Source of the DNA: Streptomyces bambusae
GTDB lineage: Bacteria; Actinomycetota; Actinomycetes; Streptomycetales; Streptomycetaceae
Direction: 5' to 3'
Length of the DNA stretch: 64,000 bases
Assembly (NCBI RefSeq): GCF_020532645.1
Contig: NZ_JAJAUZ010000027.1
Coordinates: 36,813 to 100,812 of the forward strand
Position numbers and translations under genes: made by a program. The notes beneath the pieces are model-generated. The model saw only the letters and a list, made by a program, of their open reading frames with translations, had not been told where the DNA came from and did no database searches. This document shows positions 17,349 through 26,458 of this stretch, piece by piece (position 1 is the stretch's first letter; each line of letters begins with the position of its first letter).

Positions 17349-17629
17349 TCAATCGACGTTACCGCGCGTGCGCGTGCGACCCGGCCGAAACGCAGGGTTT
17401 GTGATGACCATGTGATGTGGAGTAGGTCTCACGCGGGTCTTTATTCCCGGGAATCCGGGGGCGGTTCGGCCTGCCGGGAACCGCGCTCCGTGAATTGCCG
17501 TTGAAACACACCCGTTCTTTGGATGATCCGGGAAATCTCTTTACCCGACGCATTCGGAATTTATCGGTCCGTTATCAAATGACCTCGGAGGCGGGTGCGC
17601 CGGGCGGGCAGGGCCGTCCCCCGCGCGCC

Positions 17630-18790
17630 CTACGGCGGCCCCGACCCGTTCAGCCAGAACGCCCCGTACACCGCGGCCCCCGCGGCGGCCACGGCCAGCA
17701 CCGCGGCCGCCCGCCCGGTCCGCCACCGGGCCAGCGCCGCCGCGGCCGGCAGGAGCAGTGGGAAGGCCGGCAGCAGCAGCCGCGGCTTCGACCCGAAGTA
17801 GCCCGACGCGCACAGCGCCAGCGCCGTCACGATCCCCGCGTACACCAGCAGCGCCGCGGGCTGTCGCTGCCGCAGGCACAGCCGGTACAGCCAGAGCACC
17901 AGCAGCACCCCGGCGATCAGCCCCAGGCCCGCGGCGACCGCGCCCGACGCCAGCCGGTCCCCGATGAACCGGGCGAACGCCCAGCCGAAGTCGAAGCCGT
18001 TGCCCCAGCCCGCCTGCACGTCCAGGTAGCCCAGCAGCCCGTCCCCGGTGTGCGCCCCCACCCACAGCACGTACCCGGCCGCGCCCAGCGGCGCCAGCAG
18101 CACCCCGGCCGCCTGCCGCCGGGACCGCTCGCCGCGCCGCCACGCCAGGGCCGCCGCCACCCACACGGCCGCCACGACGGCCGCCCCCACCGGCCGGGTC
18201 AGCCCCGCCGCCGAGGCCAGCAGCCCGGCCGCCACCCAGCGCCCGGACAGCGTGCAGTACAGGGCCCACGCCGCCAGCGCCGTGAACAGCGACTCGCTGT
18301 ACGCCATCGACTGCACGACCCCCACCGGCAGCGCAGCCCAGACCACGGCCGCGCACACCCCGGCACGCGGCCCGTACAACCGGTCGGCCACCGCGAAGAT
18401 CCCCCAGGCCGCGGCGAGCGAGGCGGTCCACGCCACCACCAGCCCCGCCGAGCCGTACGACAGGCCGGTCACCGCCGACACCCCCCGCTCCAGCCACGGC
18501 AGGAGCGGGAAGAACGCCAGGTTCGAGTGCACGTCCCCGTTGGGCAGAACCACCTCGTACCCGTAACCGCCGCCCGCCACCCGGGCGTACCAGAGCGAGT
18601 CCCAGCGCGCCGACAGCAGCGTGTGCGGGCTGCTGCCCGCCGCCGCGCTCCACACCGCCAGCACCGCGAGCCCCAGCGCGCGGACGGCGGCGAAGCCCAG
18701 CAGGGCGGGTGCCGCCCGGCGCAGGGAGGGCGGCGCGGGGACGGGGGGCGGATGCGGCGGTGCGGATGGAGCAAGATCGGTCACAGGCAT
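17630..18790 (-). CDS. PIG-V-like GT-C mannosyltransferase, integral membrane
   Basis: 386 residues from ATG 18788-18790. After a proline-rich cytoplasmic tail there are about nine membrane helices. The first extracytoplasmic loop carries ARWDSLWYARVAGGGYGYE, and further on NLAFFPLLPWLERG; both match actinobacterial relatives of the PIG-V mannosyltransferases, in which the R-W-D stretch is the active site of GT-C enzymes using polyprenyl-phosphate sugars. It may take part in protein O-mannosylation or glycolipid synthesis. No dedicated operon is seen. A GTG further upstream is open but lacks ribosome-binding support. Confidence 0.72.
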   Translation of the reverse strand: MPVTDLAPSAPPHPPPVPAPPSLRRAAPALLGFAAVRALGLAVLAVWSAAAGSSPHTLLSARWDSLWYARVAGGGYGYEVVLPNGDVHSNLAFFPLLPWLERGVSAVTGLSYGSAGLVVAWTASLAAAWGIFAVADRLYGPRAGVCAAVVWAALPVGVVQSMAYSESLFTALAAWALYCTLSGRWVAAGLLASAAGLTRPVGAAVVAAVWVAAALAWRRGERSRRQAAGVLLAPLGAAGYVLWVGAHTGDGLLGYLDVQAGWGNGFDFGWAFARFIGDRLASGAVAAGLGLIAGVLLVLWLYRLCLRQRQPAALLVYAGIVTALALCASGYFGSKPRLLLPAFPLLLPAAAALARWRTGRAAAVLAVAAAGAAVYGAFWLNGSGPP

Positions 18791-19040
18791 GATTATCGGT
18801 GGGAGCGGGCCGCGGCAACGGACCGTGACGACCCGTGCGCACGGGGCAGCGCGAGTGGCGTACGCCACACCCCGGCGCCCGAAGGGGTGAGAGCTTGACC
18901 ACGTAAGGCGCAGGGGAACTCGCGTACGCTGACGATTCCTCGCGTGCCGGTCCCGGACCCCGTAGGACACCGCCACCCCGTGTCGCGGCAGAACATCAAC
19001 GCTGGTCCGCCGAGTGCGAGGTCACCTGGGAGGTACGTAC

Positions 19041-20804
19041 ATGTCAGGGACGAACACGGCCGCAGCACGCCGCAGCACTCCCTGGCAGCGGCTGGCCGGA
19101 GCAGCCGGCGGCGCCAACCGCTGGGTCGTCCTGATCGTCCTCTGCGTCAGCCTCGTCGTCGTCGCGCTCGACGCGACGATCCTGCACGTGGCCGTCCCCG
19201 CCGTCACCGCCGACCTGCGGCCCGGCGCGATCGAGCTGCTGTGGGTCGTCGACGCCTACCCCCTGGTCTGCGCCGCCCTGCTGATCCTCTTCGGCACCCT
19301 CGGCGACCGGGTGGGACGCCGCCGGATCCTGCTGCTCGGCTACGGGCTGTTCGGCGCCGCCTCCGCGCTCGCGGCCTTCGCGGCCGACGCCCAGGTGCTG
19401 ATCGCCGCCCGGGTGCTGCTCGGCATCGGCGGCGCGATGATCATGCCCGCCACCCTGTCGATCATCCGCCAGGTCTTCCCGGACCGGCGGGAGCGGGCCG
19501 TGGCCATCGGCATCTGGACCGCAGTCGCCGCGGTCGGCGCGGCCACCGGACCGGTCCTCGGCGGCTTCCTCGTCGAGAACTTCTGGTGGGGCTCGGTCTT
19601 CCTCATCAACATCCCGCTGATGGCGCTGCTGCTGCCGGCCGCCCGCTGGCTGCTGCCCGAATCCCGCGGCGCCGCCGACGGCCCCTGGGACGTGCTCGGC
19701 GCGCTGATGGCCGCCGCCGGCGTGCTCGGCGTGGTGCTCGGCGTCAAACGGGCCGGCGCCCACCAGACCTTCCTCGACGCCGGAGCAGTGCTCCCGTTGC
19801 TGACCGGTGCTCTCCTCCTGGTCCTCTTCGTCCGGCGGCAGAAGCGCCGCGCCCACCCCCTGATCGACATGGGGATGTTCGCCCGCGCCGGCTTCTCGAC
19901 CTCCGTGGGCTGCATCGTCCTCGCCATGCTGGCCCTCGTCGGGCTGGAGCTCATCGCCGTCCAGTACCTCCAGCTGGTGCTGGGCCTGAGCCCGCTCGAA
20001 ACCGGCCTGCGGCTGCTCCCGCTCACCTTCGCGGCCATGGCCGCCGGCGTCCTCGGCTCCTGGAACCTGCAGCGCTTCGGCCCCCGCCGGATGGTCTCGC
20101 TCGGCTTCGCCCTCACCGCGCTCGCCGTCCTGCTGCTGACCCTGATGGGCCAGCACGACCGGCCGGCGCTGCTCACCGCGGGCTTCGTCCTGCTCGGCTT
20201 CGGCCTCCAGACCACCCTCTTCGGCGCGTACGAGTCGATGCTCAGCGAGGCCCCGGCGCAGCAGGCGGGCGGGGCCGCGGCCATCGGCGAGACCTCGTAC
20301 CAGTTCGGCGCCGGCATGGGCATCGCCCTCCTCGGCAGCGTCATGAACGCCGCCTACGCGCCCGGACTGCGCGAGGTGCCCGGGGTGTCCGCCGCCGACA
20401 GCGCGGGCGCCGCGCACTCCCTCGGCGAGGCGTACGAGATCGCCGCCGGGCTCGGCGGCAGTGCGGGTGACGCCCTGCACGCGGCGGCCCGCCACGCTTT
20501 CGTGCAGGGACTGCACGTCACCCTGTTCGTCAGCGCAGGCCTGCTGCTGCTCGGCGCGCTGGCCGCGCTCCGGCTGCCCCGCACCATGGACTGCGGCCAG
20601 GCCGCGGAGGCCTCCGCGGCCGTCGTCCCCGCAACACCGCAGCTCGCGGTCCCGGACGCGCCGCGGGCCGGCGAGATCACGCTGCCCGCGCAGGCCGCGT
20701 CCGGCCCGGCGGGCCCGGCCGGCACCGGCCCGCGGGGCAAGGTGCCCGCTCCGGCGCGCCGCGGTGCGGCCGCCCCGGCCCGGTCTGGACGCGCGGCACA
20801 CTGA
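19041..20804 (+). CDS. MFS drug transporter, DHA2 (14-helix) family
   Basis: 587 residues. ATG 19041 has GGGAGG upstream. About 14 hydrophobic helices are visible. Motif A appears as GTLGDRVGRRRILLLGY and the helix-1 motif as LDATILHVAVPAV; motif C resembles AVGAATGPVLGGFLVEN. These fit the QacA/SmvA-type proton-driven drug exporters. The last about 80 residues are a low-complexity Ala/Pro/Arg tail in the cytoplasm. No TetR-type regulator sits next to it. The substrate is not deducible. Confidence 0.88.
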   Translation: MSGTNTAAARRSTPWQRLAGAAGGANRWVVLIVLCVSLVVVALDATILHVAVPAVTADLRPGAIELLWVVDAYPLVCAALLILFGTLGDRVGRRRILLLGYGLFGAASALAAFAADAQVLIAARVLLGIGGAMIMPATLSIIRQVFPDRRERAVAIGIWTAVAAVGAATGPVLGGFLVENFWWGSVFLINIPLMALLLPAARWLLPESRGAADGPWDVLGALMAAAGVLGVVLGVKRAGAHQTFLDAGAVLPLLTGALLLVLFVRRQKRRAHPLIDMGMFARAGFSTSVGCIVLAMLALVGLELIAVQYLQLVLGLSPLETGLRLLPLTFAAMAAGVLGSWNLQRFGPRRMVSLGFALTALAVLLLTLMGQHDRPALLTAGFVLLGFGLQTTLFGAYESMLSEAPAQQAGGAAAIGETSYQFGAGMGIALLGSVMNAAYAPGLREVPGVSAADSAGAAHSLGEAYEIAAGLGGSAGDALHAAARHAFVQGLHVTLFVSAGLLLLGALAALRLPRTMDCGQAAEASAAVVPATPQLAVPDAPRAGEITLPAQAASGPAGPAGTGPRGKVPAPARRGAAAPARSGRAAH

Positions 20805-20874
20805 CCCGTAACGTCGGCACCGAAGCCCAGAAACTTACACTGCTAGTTTTCGCGTGCCGCCGGGAGGCCCCGCC

Positions 20875-22062
20875 GTGTCTTCACCGTCCATGCCGGCTTT
20901 CGACCCCGCCGACCCGCTCGGCCTCGACGACCTGCTCAGCCCCGAGGACCTCGCGGTCCGCGACACCGTCCGCAGCTGGGCCGCCGACCGGGTCCTCCCG
21001 TACGTCGCCGACTGGTACGAGACCGGCGAGCTGCCCGTCATCCGCGAACTCGCCCGCGAGCTGGGCGCGATCGGCGCCCTCGGCATGTCCCTCGACGGCT
21101 ACGGCTGCGCCGGCGCGAGCAACGTCCAGTACGGCCTGGCCTGCCTGGAGCTGGAGGCCGCCGACTCCGGTATCCGCTCCCTGGTCTCCGTCCAGGGCTC
21201 GCTCGCGATGTACGCCATCCACCGCTACGGCTCCGAGGAGCAGAAGCAGCGCTGGCTGCCCGGCATGGCCGCCGGCGAGCTGATCGGCTGCTTCGGCCTG
21301 ACCGAGCCCGACGTCGGCTCCGACCCCGCCGCGATGCGCACGTACGCCAAGAAGGACGGCACGGACTGGGTGCTGACCGGCCGCAAGATGTGGATCACCA
21401 ACGGCTCCGTGGCCGCCGTCGCCGTCGTCTGGGCCCAGACCGAGGACGGCGTCCGAGGCTTCGCCGTCCCCACCGACACCCCCGGCTTCTCCGCCCCCGA
21501 GATCAAGCACAAGTGGTCGCTGCGCGCCTCCGTCACCAGCGAACTGGTCATGGACGAGGTACGGCTGCCCGCCGACGCGGTGCTGCCCGGCGTCACCGGC
21601 CTCAAGGGCCCGCTCAGCTGCCTCGGGCACGCCCGCTACGGGATCGTGTGGGGTGCCATGGGCGCGGCGCGCGCGAGTTTCGAAGCGGCCCTCGACTACG
21701 CGAAGAGCCGCGAGCAGTTCGGCAGGCCGATCGGCGGCTTCCAGCTGACCCAGGCCAAGCTCGCGGACATGGCGGTCGAACTGCACAAGGGCGTCCTGCT
21801 GGCCCACCACCTGGGCCGCCGCATGGACGCGGGCCGGCTGCGGCCGGAGCAGGTCAGCTTCGGAAAGCTCAACAACGTGCGCGAGGCGATCGAGATCTGC
21901 CGCACGTCGCGCACGATCCTCGGGGCGAACGGGATCTCCCTCGAATACCCGGTGATGCGGCACGCGACCAACCTGGAGTCGGTCCTCACCTACGAGGGAA
22001 CCGTCGAGATGCACCAGCTCGTCCTGGGCAAGGCGCTCACCGGTCTCGACGCCTTCCGGTGA
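20875..22062 (+). CDS. Acyl-CoA dehydrogenase, glutaryl-CoA dehydrogenase-like
   Basis: 395 residues. GTG 20875 has GGGAGG eight bases upstream; ATG 20890 is an alternative. The protein shows the full acyl-CoA dehydrogenase fold: CFGLTEPDVGSDPAAM (FAD/substrate strand), KMWITNGSVAAV, the QLTQAKLADM region and, near the C-terminus, LTYEGTVEMH, whose Glu is the catalytic base. GSEEQKQRWLPGMAAGE and the Y-E-G-T form fit glutaryl-CoA dehydrogenases, which use FAD to convert glutaryl-CoA to crotonyl-CoA in lysine and tryptophan breakdown. Substrate choice within this subfamily is inferred only. Confidence 0.85.
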   Translation: MSSPSMPAFDPADPLGLDDLLSPEDLAVRDTVRSWAADRVLPYVADWYETGELPVIRELARELGAIGALGMSLDGYGCAGASNVQYGLACLELEAADSGIRSLVSVQGSLAMYAIHRYGSEEQKQRWLPGMAAGELIGCFGLTEPDVGSDPAAMRTYAKKDGTDWVLTGRKMWITNGSVAAVAVVWAQTEDGVRGFAVPTDTPGFSAPEIKHKWSLRASVTSELVMDEVRLPADAVLPGVTGLKGPLSCLGHARYGIVWGAMGAARASFEAALDYAKSREQFGRPIGGFQLTQAKLADMAVELHKGVLLAHHLGRRMDAGRLRPEQVSFGKLNNVREAIEICRTSRTILGANGISLEYPVMRHATNLESVLTYEGTVEMHQLVLGKALTGLDAFR

Positions 22063-22071
22063 GCACCCCGC

Positions 22072-22512
22072 TCAGCTCTGGTTGAAGAAGCCGTCCTGGC
22101 CGCGGTGGCCGCCCTCGCTGACGATCTGGGTGTCGGCCGGGGTCAGCAGGAAGACCCTGGTCGCCACCCGCTCGATCGAGCCGCGCAGGCCGAAGGTCAG
22201 GCCGGCCGCGAAGTCCACCACGCGCTTGGCGTCCGTCGGGTCCATGGAGGAGAGGTTCACGATGACCGGGACGCCGTCCCGGAACAGCTCGCCGATCGCG
22301 CGGGCGTCCCGGAAGCCGTCCGGCGTGACCGTGGCGATCCGGCGGCCCCGCTCGACGGCCGAGTCCTGCGCGACCTGCACCCGGGGGTTGGTCACCCACG
22401 GGTCGGACTGCGCGCCCGGAGCAGCCTCCGCGTACTCGTCGTCGTAGTACCGCTCGTCGTCGCTGTCCTCGACGAGACCCAGCCAGGCACTGGCCTTGCG
22501 CACCGAACCCAT
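22072..22512 (-). CDS. sflA: SepF-like cell division protein (probable SflA)
   Basis: 146 residues from ATG 22510-22512 behind AAAGGAGG. An acidic Asp/Tyr-rich linker (residues 15-33) is followed by the SepF fold: VNLSSMDPTDAKRVVDFAAGL matches the conserved core helix, and TRVFLLTPAD the final strands. The end GFFNQS is also SepF-like. Streptomyces have one sepF near ftsZ and two sepF-like paralogues, sflA and sflB. There are no ftsZ-cluster genes here, and the neighbourhood matches where I recall sflA in S. coelicolor, so sflA is the likelier name. The proteins act in cell division and polar growth control. It converges on the acyl-CoA dehydrogenase with a 9-bp gap. Confidence 0.82.
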   Translation of the reverse strand: MGSVRKASAWLGLVEDSDDERYYDDEYAEAAPGAQSDPWVTNPRVQVAQDSAVERGRRIATVTPDGFRDARAIGELFRDGVPVIVNLSSMDPTDAKRVVDFAAGLTFGLRGSIERVATRVFLLTPADTQIVSEGGHRGQDGFFNQS

Positions 22513-22791
22513 GGACGCCTCCTTTCACCGCGGTCTGTTTGTGGTTCCGCACTGCCTATGGTCGTCCATGATGCTGACAGCGCGCCAAGTGGATAGCCGC
22601 CGCGCAGTGGATTCGTGACGGTTCTGGTGCAGAACACCCGTCGCATCGTCAAGGATGTGAGCGCGTACGGCTGCTGACTGAGTGAAAATACGACGCATCC
22701 CCCCGAGCGGGTGAGGAGACGGGCGTTCGGGTGAAGGAATCCGGCTCGGTACGATGCCCCGCACGCGCGCAGCGAGACACGGGGGAGCGCC

Positions 22792-23964
22792 TTGTTCGGG
22801 ATCGTCAGGCCATGCACGCACCGCCTCGGAGAGCGGTACAAGGCCGAGTGGACGGCCCATCTCTGCGGGCTGTGCCTGGCACTTCGCGGGGACCACGGCC
22901 AGTTCGCCCGGATCGTCACCAACTACGACGGGCTGCTCGTCTCGGTTCTGACGGATGCTCAGTCCGGACCCGCCCCGCACACCCGCCGCACCGCCGGGCC
23001 CTGCCCGCTGCGCGGCATGCGCACCGCCTCCGTCGCCCATGGCGAGGGCGCCCGGCTCGCCGCCGCCGTCTCCCTGGTGCTGGCCTCGGCCAAGGTCCGC
23101 GACCACGTCGCCGACCGGGACGGGCTGTTGGCCCGGGCCCCGCTCGCCGCGGCCGCCCGCCGGGTCGCCCGCTCCTGGGACCGGGCCGGCGCCCGCACCG
23201 GCGCCTCCCTCGGCTTCGACACCGCCCTCCTGGTCGACGCCGTCGACCGGCAGACCGGCATCGAGGCCCTGGCCGGCCCCGGCACCCCGCTGCTGCTCGT
23301 CACCGAGCCCACCGAGACCGCCACCGCCGCCGCCTTCGCGCACACCGCGCAGCTCGCCGGGCGGCCCGGCAACGCCACTGCCCTCGCCGAGGCCGGCCGG
23401 CTCTTCGGCCGCCTCGCCCACCTCCTCGACGCCGTCGAGGACCGCGAGAGCGACGCCCGGACCGGCGCCTGGAACCCGCTCACCGCCACCGGCACCCCAC
23501 TCCCCGAGGCCCGCCGGCTGTGCGACGACGCCCTGCACGGCATCCGGCTCGCCCTCGAGGACGTCGATTTCGCCGACGGCGGACTGGCCCACCGGCTCCT
23601 CGTGCACGAACTGCGCACCTCCGTCGACCGCGCCTTCGGCACCACCGGCTGCGCCCACACCGGCGGGCCGCAGCACACCGCCTCGTACGGCAACCCGTAC
23701 GCCCCGGGCCCCGGGTCCGGCCCGCCGCAAGCACCCCCGCCCCCGCCGCAGCGGCCCCGCCGCGGCCTGGTCCCCGGCTGCGCGATGGCCCTCGGGCTCT
23801 TCTGCACCTGCCGGATGTGCTGCTCGGACCACGAGGGCCCGTGGTCCCGGCAGGAGCGCGAGGCCTGGTACAAGAAATGCGACTGCGACGACTGCTGCGA
23901 GGGGTGCGACTGCTGCGGCGACGGCTGCGGTGACTGCTGCTGCTGTCCCTGCGACGGCTGCTGA
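22792..23964 (+). CDS. DUF5685 family protein with a cysteine-rich C-terminal tail
   Basis: 390 residues. TTG start at 22792 with GGGGGAG just upstream. The N-terminal part (MFGIVRPCTHRLGERYKAEW, then AHLCGLCLALRGDHGQ) holds several conserved Cys and is the start of DUF5685; a long helical Ala-rich region follows. After a Pro-rich linker near residue 310, the protein ends in a remarkable tail: 14 of the last 28 residues are Cys, in CDC, DDCC, CDCC and CCCC runs, with five more Cys before it. No signal peptide is seen. It may bind metal or an Fe-S cluster. The family has no known activity. Confidence 0.75.
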   Translation: MFGIVRPCTHRLGERYKAEWTAHLCGLCLALRGDHGQFARIVTNYDGLLVSVLTDAQSGPAPHTRRTAGPCPLRGMRTASVAHGEGARLAAAVSLVLASAKVRDHVADRDGLLARAPLAAAARRVARSWDRAGARTGASLGFDTALLVDAVDRQTGIEALAGPGTPLLLVTEPTETATAAAFAHTAQLAGRPGNATALAEAGRLFGRLAHLLDAVEDRESDARTGAWNPLTATGTPLPEARRLCDDALHGIRLALEDVDFADGGLAHRLLVHELRTSVDRAFGTTGCAHTGGPQHTASYGNPYAPGPGSGPPQAPPPPPQRPRRGLVPGCAMALGLFCTCRMCCSDHEGPWSRQEREAWYKKCDCDDCCEGCDCCGDGCGDCCCCPCDGC

Positions 23965-24030
23965 AGCTCCATCAGCTCCGTACGGGGTACCCGGGGATGT
24001 CCCGGGGGCCGCGCGTGGAAGGGTCACGGC

Positions 24031-24870
24031 ATGACCGATCACGATCCCCCCGGCCCGCCGGGCGACGGCCGCCCCGACGACGCGTACACCGCCTGGCAGC
24101 AGTGGCACGAGAGCCGGACCGACACCGTCTCCGGCCCTTACGGTCCGCTCGCGCTGACCGCCACCCACTGGCTCGCCGGCCGCCCCGACGGCCGGATCCC
24201 GGACGTGCCCGGTGACTGGCAGCCGGACGGGGACGCGGTGCGGCTCACCGCCGGCCCCGGCGACGGGCTCACCCTGGACGGCCGGCCCTTCCAGGGGACC
24301 GTACGGCTCGGCACCGAGGACCGTCCGCCCGCCGAGGCCCGTCTCGGCCACGGCGCCCGGCACCTCGTCCTGCTCCGCCGCGAGGGGGAGTGGGCGGTGC
24401 GCGTCTTCGACCCGCACGCCCCGGCCCGGCGCGCCTTCCGGGGCATCGAGGCCACCCCGCACCGCAAGGACTGGGTGCTGAGCGGCACGTTCCGGCCGTA
24501 TCCGGAACCCCGCACGGTCCAGGTGGACAACGCCGACGGCCGCCGCCGCGGCCTCGGCCTCGGCGGCGAGGTCGCCTTCGGCCACGACGGCGCCCGGCAC
24601 GCCCTCCAGGTCGCCGTGGACCCGCGGACCGGCGGGCTGTGGGCCGTGTTCGGCGACGCCACCGGCGGCGCCACCAGCTACCGCTTCCGGTTCCTCAAGC
24701 CGCCCGCCCCCGCGCCGGACGGCTCCGTCACGCTCGACTTCAACCGGGCCCAGCTGCCGCCGTGCGCCTTCGCGGACCAGTTCATCTGCCCGTTCCCGCC
24801 GCCCGGCAACACCCTGCCGTTCCCCGTCGACGCCGGCGAGAGGCGGCTGAAAGGCACCCTTGCGGGCTGA
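24031..24870 (+). CDS. DUF1684 family protein
   Basis: 279 residues from ATG 24031. Motifs AYTAWQQWHESRTDTVSGPYGPLALTATHWL (split here across residues 18-48), YPEPRTVQVDNADGR, GEVAF and, at the end, LDFNRAQLPPCAFADQFICPF with PPGNTLPFPVDAGE belong to DUF1684. The conserved N-R-A-x-x-P-P-C-A and CPFPPPGN segments suggest a metal- or substrate-binding beta fold. No export signal, so cytoplasmic. Biochemical role unknown. It stands between two unrelated genes in the same direction. Confidence 0.8.
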   Translation: MTDHDPPGPPGDGRPDDAYTAWQQWHESRTDTVSGPYGPLALTATHWLAGRPDGRIPDVPGDWQPDGDAVRLTAGPGDGLTLDGRPFQGTVRLGTEDRPPAEARLGHGARHLVLLRREGEWAVRVFDPHAPARRAFRGIEATPHRKDWVLSGTFRPYPEPRTVQVDNADGRRRGLGLGGEVAFGHDGARHALQVAVDPRTGGLWAVFGDATGGATSYRFRFLKPPAPAPDGSVTLDFNRAQLPPCAFADQFICPFPPPGNTLPFPVDAGERRLKGTLAG

Positions 24871-24942
24871 CACCCCCGCCGCGACACTCCCGTGCAGCGC
24901 ACCCCCACCACGGGCCCCCGATCCCCTCAGGGAGGACGACAA

Positions 24943-25827
24943 GTGAGGCTCAAGCGCACCACCCCCATCCGGCTCGCCGCCCTCGGCGCCGCCATCGCCG
25001 CCGTCGCCGCCTTCAACGCCCCCGCCGCCGGGGCCACCGGCAGTGACCAGGGCGGATACTCCGCAGCCCGGCTCGCCGCCGCCGGCGCCTCGGTGCTGCG
25101 GGCCGACGTGGCCGGCACCGCCTGGCACACCGATCCCGCCACCGGCACCCTCGTGGTCGCCGCCGACTCCACCGTCAGCCCCGCCGACCTCGCCAGAATC
25201 CGGCGCGAGGCCGGTGCCGACGCCGGCGCCCTGCGCATCGAACGCGTCCCGGGCCAGCTGCGCCGGCTGCTGTACGGAGGCGACGCCGTCTACGCGTCGA
25301 GCTGGCGGTGCTCCGTCGGCTTCAACGTCCGCAGCGGCAGCACCTACTACTTCCTGACGGCCGGCCACTGCACCGACGGCGCGGGCACCTGGTACACCAA
25401 CTCGTCCCGCACCACCGCCATCGGCCCGACCACCGGCTCCAGCTTCCCGGTCAACGACTACGGCATCGTCCGCTACGACAACGCCAACGTCACCCACCCG
25501 GGCACGGTCGGCAGCCAGGACATCACCGGCGCGGTCAACGCGACCGTGAACATGCCGGTGACCCGCCGCGGTTCGACCACCGGCACCCACAGCGGCCGGG
25601 TCACCGGCCTCAACGCCACCGTCAACTACGGCGGCGGCGACGTGGTCTACGGGATGATCCGCACCAACGTCTGCGCCGAGCCCGGCGACAGCGGCGGCTC
25701 CCTGTACTCCGGCAGCAACGCCGTCGGCCTCACCTCCGGCGGCAGCGGCAACTGCACCACCGGCGGCACCACGTTCTTCCAGCCGGTGACCGAGGCACTG
25801 GCCGCGTACGGGGTGAGCGTGTACTGA
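24943..25827 (+). CDS. Secreted serine protease, streptogrisin family (S1)
   Basis: 294 residues. GTG 24943 has GGGAGGA upstream. A signal peptide (LAALGAAIAAVAAFNAPAAG) and a propeptide of about 85 residues precede the mature enzyme, which probably starts near residue 115 (DAVYASSWRCSVGFN). The chymotrypsin-like triad is visible as TAGHC (His), NDYGIVRY (Asp) and GDSGGS (Ser). Paired cysteines match streptogrisins. It would degrade proteins outside the cell. The propeptide is short relative to SGPA/SGPB-type proteins, as expected for the smaller streptogrisin class. Confidence 0.9.
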   Translation: MRLKRTTPIRLAALGAAIAAVAAFNAPAAGATGSDQGGYSAARLAAAGASVLRADVAGTAWHTDPATGTLVVAADSTVSPADLARIRREAGADAGALRIERVPGQLRRLLYGGDAVYASSWRCSVGFNVRSGSTYYFLTAGHCTDGAGTWYTNSSRTTAIGPTTGSSFPVNDYGIVRYDNANVTHPGTVGSQDITGAVNATVNMPVTRRGSTTGTHSGRVTGLNATVNYGGGDVVYGMIRTNVCAEPGDSGGSLYSGSNAVGLTSGGSGNCTTGGTTFFQPVTEALAAYGVSVY

Positions 25828-25919
25828 CCCCCGCGCCCCGCGCGCCCCTGGACGTTCCCCCGCCTTCTGGGAGGATGTCCGGGGGCGCGTTGCGGTCGGC
25901 CGACGGGGGGAATGCCGGG

Positions 25920-26402
25920 ATGGAGCGCATCGGGGTGACCGGGCACCGGGCGATTCCGGGAGAGCTGCTCGGCCACGTCAGGGAACGGCTGCGGACGGTG
26001 CTGCGCTGCCCGGGCAACGGCCCGCTGGAAGCGCTCTCCAGCCTCGCCGACGGCGCCGACCAGCTGTTCGCGGACATCGCCCTGGAATGCGGCGCCGACC
26101 TCACCGTCGTGATCCCCAGCGCCGACTACGAAGCCGACTTCGACGATCCGGAGTCCCTCGCCCGCTACCGGCGGCTCAGGGACCGGGCCGCGCAGGAGGT
26201 CCGGCTGGACTTCCCGCACGCCACCGACGAGGCCTACTACGCGGCCGGCGCCTTCATCGCGGACAGCTGCGACCGGCTGGTCGCCGTCTGGGACGGGCAG
26301 CCGGCCCGCGGCCGCGGCGGCACCGGCGACATCGTGGCGTACGCGCGCTCCCTCGGAAAGCCGGTCACCGTCATCTGGCGCGAGGGCGTCTGCCGGGACT
26401 GA
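25920..26402 (+). CDS. SLOG-like nucleotide-binding domain protein
   Basis: 160 residues. ATG 25920 follows GGGGGGAA; an ATG at 25875 is in frame but is too close to its GGGAGG. The protein begins MERIGVTGHRAIP, then SSLADGADQLFADIALECG, DLTVVIPSADYEADF, and near the end FIADSCDRLVAVWDGQP with GRGGTGDIVAYARS. This G-H-R start, Asp-Gly-Ala-Asp turn and G-G-T-G-D loop are typical of SLOG/LOG-type Rossmann domains that bind or process nucleotide signals in bacterial conflict systems. It faces, tail to tail, a SLATT-type membrane protein, a recurring partner. Enzyme or sensor activity is unproven. Confidence 0.65.
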   Translation: MERIGVTGHRAIPGELLGHVRERLRTVLRCPGNGPLEALSSLADGADQLFADIALECGADLTVVIPSADYEADFDDPESLARYRRLRDRAAQEVRLDFPHATDEAYYAAGAFIADSCDRLVAVWDGQPARGRGGTGDIVAYARSLGKPVTVIWREGVCRD

Positions 26403-26458
26403 CGGCGCCGGCAGGGCTGACAGACCTGACAGGACTGCCGGGACTGACGCGGCCTGCC

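Noticed and set aside
17349..17629. Small genes in the lower-GC gap between the PAP2 and PIG-V-like genes
   Set aside because: Frames of about 60 codons lack ribosome-binding sites and homology; the gap is probably promoter DNA.
18895..18930. MFS gene promoter TTGACC with TACGCT
   Set aside because: The spacing is 24 bp, outside the normal range.
22525..25590. A 1021-codon open frame antisense to three plus-strand genes
   Set aside because: It spans genes with clear family signatures (DUF5685, DUF1684, S1 protease), including gaps between them, so it is a composition artefact.
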